Source of the DNA: Candidatus Saccharimonadia bacterium
GTDB taxonomy: Bacteria; Patescibacteriota; Saccharimonadia; Saccharimonadales; Saccharimonadaceae
DNA length: 5,983 nt
Assembly: GCA_023257055.1 (NCBI GenBank)
Contig: JALRDG010000093.1
Location: 1-5,983 of the forward strand
Reading direction: 5' to 3'
Under the pieces are notes generated by a model. That model was given only the letters and a program-made list of their open reading frames with translations. It was not told the DNA's origin and did not search any database. The position numbers were made by a program, and so were the translations under genes. This document shows positions 1-5,677 of the stretch, piece after piece; the stretch's first letter is position 1; each line of letters opens with the position of its first letter.

Positions 1-549
1 AAAGAATTGCAGTATAATCGCGCGCCGGCAGTTGCGCCAATGGGAGTATTAGAGCAGGCAGATGGCTGGAAAAAAATATCTCTTGATCTTGATACGATCG
101 AGAAGCATAAGGCAGTCTTGGCTGGTGCACCCCACTTTGCTGAAAATATTCGCTCAATCTTTGAAGAACGGCGTGAATTTGAACCTGCAGTAGAGCCCGA
201 GGCAAAACTGTATGATGGATTCGTGAACGATCGTGATCGACTGCGGATCGAAACAATTCGTAACGCAAATGAGCGTGAGCTCGCAGATTTTCATCCTGAA
301 TTCAGCGACGATCGATTGTCTGACCTGCTATTGCATTATAAAGCGCGGAATTACCCTAAGACGCTTAGCGAGACCGAAGCGACGCAGTGGGAAGTCTGGC
401 GAGCTGAACGCATTCGCCGCCAACTGCCTGGTTTTATGAAAAGTTTGCAGCGTATTATGAAGAACGATACAGAAAACGAGCACGAGTTTTTGCGCCAAGA
501 GCTGCAGTTATGGCTCGAGGCTATTATGCCGTTTGAAACGGACTTCTAA
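1..549 (+). CDS. sbcB: Exodeoxyribonuclease I, C-terminal part (5' end outside window)
   Basis: The 3' end of an exodeoxyribonuclease I gene, open from the first base; 182 residues are visible of a protein that is about 475 residues long in E. coli. ExoI degrades single-stranded DNA 3' to 5' and acts in recombination and mismatch repair. The part seen is the C-terminal helical region, not the DEDD nuclease core, so catalytic residues cannot be checked. Recognition rests on remembered similarity to E. coli ExoI in three stretches: the NRAPAVAP segment (visible residues 6-13, E. coli has NKCPVLAP), LYDGF near residue 70 (E. coli LYNGF), and LLLHYKARNYPKTLSE near 109-124 (E. coli LLFNYRARNFPGTL). 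The protein ends in TAA. The final bases overlap the stop of the convergent gene, and no hairpin terminator separates the two. The true start lies upstream of the window; the TTG at base 7 is not a believable start because the homology runs through it. Confidence 0.88.
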   Translation, partial: KELQYNRAPAVAPMGVLEQADGWKKISLDLDTIEKHKAVLAGAPHFAENIRSIFEERREFEPAVEPEAKLYDGFVNDRDRLRIETIRNANERELADFHPEFSDDRLSDLLLHYKARNYPKTLSETEATQWEVWRAERIRRQLPGFMKSLQRIMKNDTENEHEFLRQELQLWLEAIMPFETDF

Positions 550-989
550 GAGACGTTATTGAGTTTGGTAATTTTTACTTTGGGCTGCTCAGGCTTGATG
601 TACGTAGAGGTTTTGGCTTGTGCGTGATGAAACAGGCGACGTAAGTGTTGGATATGCCAAAAGGGGGTAGGTTGTCTTGCTGTGTTCTTTTTTCGACTAC
701 GAGTACGTGATGTACTTTTATTGCTGGTGTAGGCATAGGCTGCATATTCGGCTTGCTCGAGTAGGAGGAGGACGAGTGTATATAGGCCCTTAACGATTTG
801 CACGGTAAAGAACAGTAGTGCCGGAAGGAGTGCCCATACGAAAAACATCATAAGGGGCGGAAGGCTAATTTGCGTGTAAGGAATGAGTCCGACGAGCAGT
901 AGCGCAAGAAGCTGCGCGGGGAGCTGTATGCTGATAGCACCAAGGTATAGGAACGTAAGTATCACTGAAACAATCAGTAGTTTTTTCAT
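546..989 (-). CDS. Hypothetical basic membrane protein, 147 aa
   Basis: I do not recognise this protein. The N-terminal half is strongly hydrophobic: MKKLL followed by a likely membrane segment at residues 4-21, a second at 23-38, and a long hydrophobic stretch at about 45-78 that could cross once or twice. The first segment could also be an uncleaved signal anchor; no lipobox cysteine is seen. From residue 90 the protein turns very basic: about ten Lys/Arg and four His lie between 91 and 126 with no acidic residue, including RTRSRKK and WHIQHLRRLFHH. The positive-inside rule places this tail in the cytoplasm, where it could touch nucleic acid or lipid head groups (inference). An in-frame ATG lies 12 codons upstream, but the start at base 989 is preferred because a near-perfect ribosome binding site sits seven bases before it and a promoter lies just beyond. 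The TAG stop overlaps the convergent sbcB stop. The clean SD and promoter argue that it is a real gene. Confidence 0.72.
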   Translation of the reverse strand: MKKLLIVSVILTFLYLGAISIQLPAQLLALLLVGLIPYTQISLPPLMMFFVWALLPALLFFTVQIVKGLYTLVLLLLEQAEYAAYAYTSNKSTSRTRSRKKNTARQPTPFWHIQHLRRLFHHAQAKTSTYIKPEQPKVKITKLNNVS

Positions 990-996
990 ACTGCGG

Positions 997-1007
997 CCTC
1001 CCTTCTT
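997..1007 (-). promoter_or_regulatory. Strong Shine-Dalgarno site deciding the start of the 147-aa gene
   Basis: Read on the minus strand this is AAGAAGGGAGG, ending seven bases before the ATG at 989-987. It is close to full anti-SD complementarity and lies inside the longer reading frame that begins further upstream, which shows that the upstream ATG is not the start. Confidence 0.8.
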
Positions 1008-1014
1008 AATATTT

Positions 1015-1044
1015 ATTATAGACAACTGGTAATGATAGTAGCAA
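1015..1044 (-). promoter_or_regulatory. Promoter of the 147-aa membrane protein gene
   Basis: On the minus strand a perfect -10 box TATAAT (1020-1015) is preceded, after an 18-bp spacer, by TTGCTA (1044-1039), a 4/6 match to the -35 consensus. The start point would fall near base 1008, giving a leader of about 20 bases that contains just the SD site. It faces away from the uvrA promoter in the same short intergenic region. Confidence 0.6.
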
Positions 1045-1077
1045 TAGCATTACAAAACTGCAACGATAAGCACGATG

Positions 1078-1107
1078 GTGGCATGCGTGTCAAAAATAGC
1101 GTATAAT
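1078..1107 (+). promoter_or_regulatory. uvrA promoter, placed for a leaderless mRNA
   Basis: A perfect TATAAT (1102-1107) lies nine bases before the uvrA ATG. GTGGCA (1078-1083), a 4/6 -35 match, stands 18 bp upstream, the same spacing as in the divergent promoter. Transcription from this box should start at about 1114-1117, leaving zero to three bases of leader and no room for an SD site. I saw no SOS (LexA) box of the CTGT-N8-ACAG or Gram-positive GAAC-N4-GTTC type in this region. Confidence 0.6.
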
Positions 1108-1116
1108 AATAAAGTT

Positions 1117-3939
1117 ATGCCAGAGGTTATACGGGTAAAAGGTGCCAGAGAGCACAATCTAAAGAATATCGACGTGGAAATACCACGCGACAAATTAGTG
1201 ATTATTACAGGATTATCAGGTAGTGGCAAATCGAGTCTTGCGTTTGACACGATATATGCCGAAGGGCAGCGCCGCTACGTCGAAAGTTTGAGCAGTTACG
1301 CTCGTCAGTTTTTGGGAATTATGGACAAGCCTGACGTTGATAGTATCGAAGGGCTGAGCCCGGCTATATCAATAGATCAGAAGTCCACTAGCCGAAATCC
1401 GCGCTCGACGGTCGCAACCGTTACGGAAATCTACGACTACATGCGTCTTCTTTTTGCGCGCATCGGTGTGCCACATTGTCCTATTTGTGGCAACGAGGTA
1501 ACGCGCCGGACACCACAGGCGATTATTGATGAAGTCATGAAAATTGAGTCAGGTGCACGCCTGCTTCTTCTTGCTCCGGTCGTAAAAGACAAAAAAGGTG
1601 AGCATGCGCATATTCCCGAGCAGTACCGCCGTCTCGGCTTTGCTCGTGCGCGCGTTGACGGCGTCGTATATGCGTTGGATGAATTTCCTGAATTGCAAAA
1701 ATCATACAAGCATACGATAGAAATCGTCGTAGATCGTATCGCTATGAACGCTGATATGATCACGCGTGTATCACAGTCGGTCGAGCAGGCTCTTGACCTT
1801 TCGGGCGGTGTAGTCGAGGTATTGAATGCAGATACGGATGAATTGCAGGTCTTTTCTCAGCAATATGCCTGTGTTGATCACCCGAACGAGGAAATTCCAG
1901 AGCTTGAACCGCGTATCTTTAGCTTTAATGCGCCGCAAGGTGCCTGCCCTACCTGTACGGGGCTCGGAAGTCGTTTGGAAATTGACCCAGATTTAGTATT
2001 CAATCCAAACCTCACCATTGCCGAAGGTGCCATCCGGCCGTACAACCGTATGAACAGCGATGCCTGGTATCTGAAGCGACTCATGGCAGTCGGTAAGGTG
2101 CATGGTTTTGATACAAAGACGCAAATTAAAGATCTGTCTACGGAAACGTTACAGAAAATCCTGTACGGCACTGGAGCGGAGAAATACTCTGTTTCACTCG
2201 GCGGCGGTCGGCAGTATCAAACCACTTACGAGGGCGTCATACCTGGTTTGGAGCGACGACACAAAGAGACGGATAGTGAATTTATTCGCAAAGATATCGA
2301 ACGATTCATGCGTGAGCGTAAGTGTCACACCTGTAAAGGGTTACGACTTAAGCCTGCTGTTTTGGCAATTACCGTTCACGGCCTAAATATCATGGATATT
2401 TGTAATCTTGGTGTCGACGATGCACTTGATATGTTCTGTAATAACTTGAAGTTGACAGAGCAAGAACTGTTCATTGCGCATCAAATCGTTAAAGAGATTA
2501 CTGAGCGCCTAGGATTTATGAGTAATGTCGGCCTCAACTATCTTGAGTTGGCACGTGCTGCGAATACTTTGTCTGGTGGTGAAGCGCAGCGTATTCGACT
2601 GGCGACGCAAATTGGCTCTGGCCTGCAGGGCGTATTATACGTACTTGATGAGCCGTCTATCGGACTTCACCAGCGCGATAACGATCGTCTTATTTCGACA
2701 CTAAAGCGGCTGCGCGATCTTGGTAATACCGTACTTGTCGTTGAGCACGACGAAGACACAATCCGGGCTGCTGACTACCTTCTTGATATCGGTCCAGGAG
2801 CCGGTGTTGCAGGTGGTCAAGTCGTTGCCGCCGGTACGCCGGCAGAAGTGGCTGAAAATGACCAGAGTATCACAGGACGCTATCTCAAGGGTACTGAAAA
2901 AATTGTTGTTCCAAAGAAGCGTCGGGCGCTAACGAAAGATCGCAAGTTGGTAATACGTGGCGCCAGGGAAAATAACTTAAAGAATATTGATGTCGAAATT
3001 CCACTTGGGGTCATTACGGTTGTGAGCGGCGTGAGCGGCTCTGGTAAGTCGACGCTTATTAATGACATATTGGCTAAAGAACTGTCCGCACGGCTTCACC
3101 GTGCCCAGGCGGTACCAGGCGCACATGAAAATATCGAAGGTATCAAACTGCTCGATAAGGCAATAATCATTGACCAGTCGGCGATTGGGCGCACTCCACG
3201 TTCTAACCCGGCGACATACACTGGTGTATTTACGAAGATCCGAGAGTTGTTTGCTGAAACGCCAGAAGCAAATATCCGCGGATATAAAGCAGGGCGATTC
3301 AGCTTTAACGTCAAGGGTGGTCGCTGTGAGAATTGTCAAGGTGACGGTGTTATCAAGATTGAGATGCACTTCTTGCCAGATGTATACGTTACCTGTGATG
3401 TCTGTCATGGTAAACGCTACAACCGTGAGGCGCTAGAAATAAAGTACAAGGGAAAGACGATTAGCGACGTTCTCGAAATGACGGTTGAGCAGGCGGCGGA
3501 GTTCTTTGAGAATGTGCCGACGATCGCTACCAAAATGAAGACAATTGTTGACGTTGGTCTTGGGTATATTCGCCTTGGCCAGCCAGCAACAACATTTTCT
3601 GGTGGTGAGGCGCAGCGTATCAAACTAGCGACCGAGCTATCGCGCCGCAGTACAGGTAAGACGATGTATATTCTCGACGAACCAACAACTGGTCTTCATT
3701 CGGCTGACGTAAAGCGACTTGTCGAGATTCTTCAGAAACTTGTTGAAGGTGGTAATAGTATGGTGATTATTGAGCATAATCTTGACGTTATTAAAACGGC
3801 CGATCATATCATCGACATGGGACCAGAAGGCGGTATGAACGGTGGTATGGTGTTGGCGCAGGGTACACCCGAGGAAATCGTCAAGGTAAAAGGATCTTTT
3901 ACAGGAAAATACTTGAAGCCGTTACTTGCAAAAAAGTAG
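1117..3939 (+). CDS. uvrA: UvrA, excinuclease ABC subunit A
   Basis: Complete UvrA of 940 residues, equal to the E. coli length. The UvrA dimer scans DNA for bulky lesions with UvrB and hands them over for incision by UvrC. Two ABC modules are visible. Module I has Walker A GLSGSGKS (32-39), signature LSGGE (485-489), Walker B with E512 and H-loop H544. Module II has Walker A GVSGSGKS (638-645), signature FSGGE (827-831), Walker B with E855 and H-loop H887. Zinc ligands are C121/C124 and C403/C406 (pairs probably sharing one metal), C252/H255/C277/C280, and C737/C740/C760/C763. The set at 252-280 has His where E. coli has Cys, and the second signature has Phe for the usual Leu. The GRTPRSNPATYTGVFT block of module II is intact. 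The start at 1117 gives the usual N-terminus (PEVIRVKGAREHNLKN); an in-frame ATG at 1075 lies upstream of the -10 box and has no SD. uvrB and uvrC are not in the window. Confidence 0.98.
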   Translation: MPEVIRVKGAREHNLKNIDVEIPRDKLVIITGLSGSGKSSLAFDTIYAEGQRRYVESLSSYARQFLGIMDKPDVDSIEGLSPAISIDQKSTSRNPRSTVATVTEIYDYMRLLFARIGVPHCPICGNEVTRRTPQAIIDEVMKIESGARLLLLAPVVKDKKGEHAHIPEQYRRLGFARARVDGVVYALDEFPELQKSYKHTIEIVVDRIAMNADMITRVSQSVEQALDLSGGVVEVLNADTDELQVFSQQYACVDHPNEEIPELEPRIFSFNAPQGACPTCTGLGSRLEIDPDLVFNPNLTIAEGAIRPYNRMNSDAWYLKRLMAVGKVHGFDTKTQIKDLSTETLQKILYGTGAEKYSVSLGGGRQYQTTYEGVIPGLERRHKETDSEFIRKDIERFMRERKCHTCKGLRLKPAVLAITVHGLNIMDICNLGVDDALDMFCNNLKLTEQELFIAHQIVKEITERLGFMSNVGLNYLELARAANTLSGGEAQRIRLATQIGSGLQGVLYVLDEPSIGLHQRDNDRLISTLKRLRDLGNTVLVVEHDEDTIRAADYLLDIGPGAGVAGGQVVAAGTPAEVAENDQSITGRYLKGTEKIVVPKKRRALTKDRKLVIRGARENNLKNIDVEIPLGVITVVSGVSGSGKSTLINDILAKELSARLHRAQAVPGAHENIEGIKLLDKAIIIDQSAIGRTPRSNPATYTGVFTKIRELFAETPEANIRGYKAGRFSFNVKGGRCENCQGDGVIKIEMHFLPDVYVTCDVCHGKRYNREALEIKYKGKTISDVLEMTVEQAAEFFENVPTIATKMKTIVDVGLGYIRLGQPATTFSGGEAQRIKLATELSRRSTGKTMYILDEPTTGLHSADVKRLVEILQKLVEGGNSMVIIEHNLDVIKTADHIIDMGPEGGMNGGMVLAQGTPEEIVKVKGSFTGKYLKPLLAKK

Positions 3940-3954
3940 GCACCGCCCCATTAC

Positions 3955-3993
3955 TATAAAATACCTCGCTAGATTGTAGCGAGGTATTTTATA
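3955..3993. terminator. Bidirectional hairpin terminator between uvrA and dedA
   Basis: A perfect 16-bp inverted repeat (3955-3970 with 3978-3993) around a 7-base loop AGATTGT. The core CCTCGCT/AGCGAGG is flanked by an A-run on one side and a T-run on the other, so it works as a stem plus U-tract in both directions. It lies 15 bases after the uvrA stop and 18 bases after the dedA stop, serving both convergent genes. Confidence 0.9.
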
Positions 3994-4011
3994 TCGGTGA
4001 AGCGGCTTGAA

Positions 4012-4719
4012 TTATTTTTTACGGAGCAGGACACGAATTTGTCGTTTAGTGCCATTCCAAAGAACTTCGCGGTTCTGTTTTTCTTTTAAAATATGGATGA
4101 TTGGCGGTGCAATTGAGATAAGGATAATCAATGCGACAATCGGCAGTAGGACGGTGTCGATACCAAGGCCAATGCTGGTGAAGAACGCACCGAGGAAATA
4201 GCCAAGCAGTGTAACGCCAGCTGTCCAGAGAAGCCCGCCGACGATATTGTAGGCAAGGAAGGTTGGATAGTGCATCTTTGCAGTGCCGGCAACGATAGGC
4301 GCGAATGTACGCACTACCGGGATGAAGCGAGCAAGAATAATTGTTTTTTTACCATGCTTTTCGTAAAAGCTTTCGGCTTCAAGAAGATATTTCTGCTTAA
4401 ATAAACGTGAGTTTGGTCGTTCAAAAATACGACGACCAACACGCCGACCAAAGGTATAGCCCACCGAGTCACCAAGAACAGCGGCAACGAACAGGAGCGC
4501 GATAAACGCGGCAATATTGACTGGCAAAATGCCGGTCTGTACCAAGAATCCTGCTGTAAATAGGAGACTGTCGCCAGGCAGGAAGAAGCCGATCAGCAGG
4601 CCGCTTTCGGCAAAAATAATCAGCGCTACGCCGAATACGCCTGCCCATTTAATAAGTTCAACCAGGTCGACGCCGGGAATGGCGGACATGAGTGTAAGAG
4701 AGGTAAGTAGTTCGTTCAT
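4012..4719 (-). CDS. dedA: DedA-family membrane protein
   Basis: Complete DedA/VTT-family integral membrane protein, 235 residues, within the family's usual range. Some family members recycle the lipid carrier undecaprenyl phosphate or move phospholipids across the inner membrane; which substrate this one handles cannot be read from sequence. Family marks seen: E38 in FAESG, followed by FLPGDSLLFTAG (46-57); GDSVGYTFGRRVG (83-95); then ARFIPVVRTFAPIVAG (130-145), the Arg-containing re-entrant motif, and the Asn and Gly of YNIVGG (157-162). Hydrophobic spans flank these at about 26-60, 66-90, 155-180 and 187-210, and the last 25 residues are basic and likely cytoplasmic. The start at 4719 is preferred over an in-frame ATG six codons upstream because the extended -10 box overlaps that upstream ATG region. 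Neither start has an SD. The gene converges with uvrA across a shared terminator and diverges from bL25. Confidence 0.93.
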   Translation of the reverse strand: MNELLTSLTLMSAIPGVDLVELIKWAGVFGVALIIFAESGLLIGFFLPGDSLLFTAGFLVQTGILPVNIAAFIALLFVAAVLGDSVGYTFGRRVGRRIFERPNSRLFKQKYLLEAESFYEKHGKKTIILARFIPVVRTFAPIVAGTAKMHYPTFLAYNIVGGLLWTAGVTLLGYFLGAFFTSIGLGIDTVLLPIVALIILISIAPPIIHILKEKQNREVLWNGTKRQIRVLLRKK

Positions 4720-4727
4720 TACTTTAA

Positions 4728-4736
4728 ATTGTAACA
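4728..4736 (-). promoter_or_regulatory. Extended -10 promoter of dedA, leaderless placement
   Basis: On the minus strand the sequence is TGTTACAAT: a TGn extension followed by TACAAT (5/6 to consensus), ending eight bases before the ATG at 4719. No good -35 box is seen at 16-19 bp, as expected for an extended -10 promoter. Initiation at the normal distance would fall within two bases of the ATG, so the mRNA would be leaderless. Confidence 0.5.
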
Positions 4737-4788
4737 TATCTCACTGCAGATAGGTGTGCACTGGTAGATACTAGAAAGACAATTAGCT

Positions 4789-4804
4789 TACCTCCGTACA
4801 GGTA
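4789..4804 (+). other. Small hairpin in the bL25 leader
   Basis: TACCT (4789-4793) can pair with AGGTA (4800-4804) over a six-base loop, ending six bases before the SD. Within it CTCC (4792-4795) is complementary to the GGAG of the SD (4814-4817), so two alternative folds are conceivable. A five-bp stem can arise by chance, and any regulatory role is speculation. Confidence 0.25.
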
Positions 4805-4810
4805 TCCATG

Positions 4811-4818
4811 AAAGGAGA
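4811..4818 (+). promoter_or_regulatory. Shine-Dalgarno site of bL25
   Basis: AAAGGAGA with its AGGAG core four bases before the ATG at 4822, a short but workable spacing. It fixes the start and contrasts with the SD-less uvrA and dedA. A promoter must lie in 4740-4800, but only weak candidates are seen (GACAAT at 4778-4783 is a 4/6 match), so none is called. Confidence 0.75.
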
Positions 4819-4821
4819 GAT

Positions 4822-5595
4822 ATGGGAGAAAGAATTACATTAGAGCTTGCCGAACGTACAGTTCGAGGCAAGAAAGTAGCACGACTTCGTAAGGAGCTAA
4901 TCGTGCCAGGGGTCGTGTATGGTGCTATCAAATCTGACAAGCCATATAACGTACAAATGCCGCTTGGGCCACTTGAAAAAGTACTAAAGGCAGCTGGTAG
5001 CCACTCACCAGTACACTTGCGACTCAACGGAAAGCCTGCAATCGCTATGATCAAAGATGTAGAGCGTGACGCCGTTAAGCATACGCCACTACATGTTTCA
5101 TTTCACGCTGTAAAGCAGAACGAACCAGTTGTCGCAGAAGTCCCGATTCGCCTGACCGGTGAGGGCGAAAGTGAAGCGGAGAAGAATGGACTTATTGTTC
5201 TGCAGACGCTCGAAAAACTTGAGGTGAAGGCGTTGCCAATGGATTTACCGGAAGCGCTTGAAGTGTCGATATTGCACTTGCAGAAGGCTGGTGATCGTTT
5301 AACGGTCGCAGATCTAAAGGTGGCAAACGGTGTTGAAATCGTTGATAACGATGATGGTCGTGAAGGTACGGACGATGACGAAAATTCTGTGATGGACTTT
5401 GTTATTGCCAACGTTTATGAGCCAAGCGCACTGGCAGCAGCCAACGACGCGGCTGGCGGCGACGCTGAAGACGAATCAGAAGTAGCGTCTGACAATGGTA
5501 GTGATACTCCGCAGGATCTGCAGGAGGCTGAAAGTCAGCCAGGTGGCAAGCTGCAAGATGAGCCAAAGCAATCCAACGTCGATGCGAATAAGTAG
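4822..5595 (+). CDS. rplY: Ribosomal protein bL25, long CTC/TL5 type
   Basis: Complete bL25 of 257 residues, the two-domain CTC (TL5) form. bL25 binds 5S rRNA in the central protuberance of the large subunit. The N-terminal domain (about 1-95) shows the family start: an N-terminal ERITLELAERT strand, the basic patch RGKKVARLRKE (15-25) and VPGVVYG (28-34), which corresponds to the 'LR..G.IPAVLYG' region, then the H-rich end (HTPLHVSFHAV, 87-97). The C-terminal beta domain follows with EVPIRLTGEGE (106-116), LEVKALPMDLPEALEVSI (133-150) and AGDRLTVADLKVANGVEIV (156-174). An acidic stretch (175-188, nine Asp/Glu) interrupts what is normally a short loop before the last strand. After residue 201 comes a low-complexity acidic tail of about 55 residues. 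The SD and homology agree on the start, which lies in a divergent region shared with dedA. The product name is secure; the roles of the insert and tail are unknown. Confidence 0.93.
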   Translation: MGERITLELAERTVRGKKVARLRKELIVPGVVYGAIKSDKPYNVQMPLGPLEKVLKAAGSHSPVHLRLNGKPAIAMIKDVERDAVKHTPLHVSFHAVKQNEPVVAEVPIRLTGEGESEAEKNGLIVLQTLEKLEVKALPMDLPEALEVSILHLQKAGDRLTVADLKVANGVEIVDNDDGREGTDDDENSVMDFVIANVYEPSALAAANDAAGGDAEDESEVASDNGSDTPQDLQEAESQPGGKLQDEPKQSNVDANK

Positions 5596-5610
5596 CTTCG
5601 ATAGCTGATA

Positions 5611-5642
5611 AAAAAATAGCGTCTGTAACGACGCTATTTTTT
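5611..5642. terminator. Bidirectional hairpin terminator after bL25
   Basis: A 13-bp perfect stem (5611-5623 with 5630-5642) with loop TGTAAC. The GC core TAGCGTC/GACGCTA is bounded by A6 and T6 runs, giving a U-tract on either strand. It lies 15 bases after the bL25 stop and 35 bases after the convergent exporter stop, so it can end both transcripts. Confidence 0.9.
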
Positions 5643-5677
5643 AAGGGATTCAGTAAGTGCTCATACTTAACACAGAT

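Noticed and set aside
990..1025. Upstream start for the 147-aa membrane protein at 1025
   Set aside because: The SD site falls inside this extension and the -10 box overlaps it; the ATG at 989 has ideal SD spacing.
1075..1116. Upstream in-frame ATG for UvrA at 1075
   Set aside because: It has no SD, would add 14 residues not found in UvrA, and lies upstream of the TATAAT box.
2977..3408. 143-codon open frame on the minus strand inside uvrA
   Set aside because: It lies wholly within the conserved second ABC module of uvrA and has no start signals or recognisable motifs; it is a shadow of the coding frame.
4720..4737. Upstream in-frame ATG for DedA at 4737
   Set aside because: It overlaps the extended -10 element and has no SD. 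It stays possible if the promoter call is wrong.
4735..4800. Promoter for bL25, for example GACAAT at 4778-4783 with TGTGCA at 4755-4760
   Set aside because: The -10 matches 4/6 and the -35 only 3/6; too weak to call.
5103..5411. 102-codon minus-strand frame inside bL25
   Set aside because: The serine-rich translation is what the complement of acidic codons produces; there is no SD or homology.
5596..5677. tRNA or small RNA between bL25 and the exporter gene
   Set aside because: Only the terminator hairpin is present; there is no cloverleaf or promoter.
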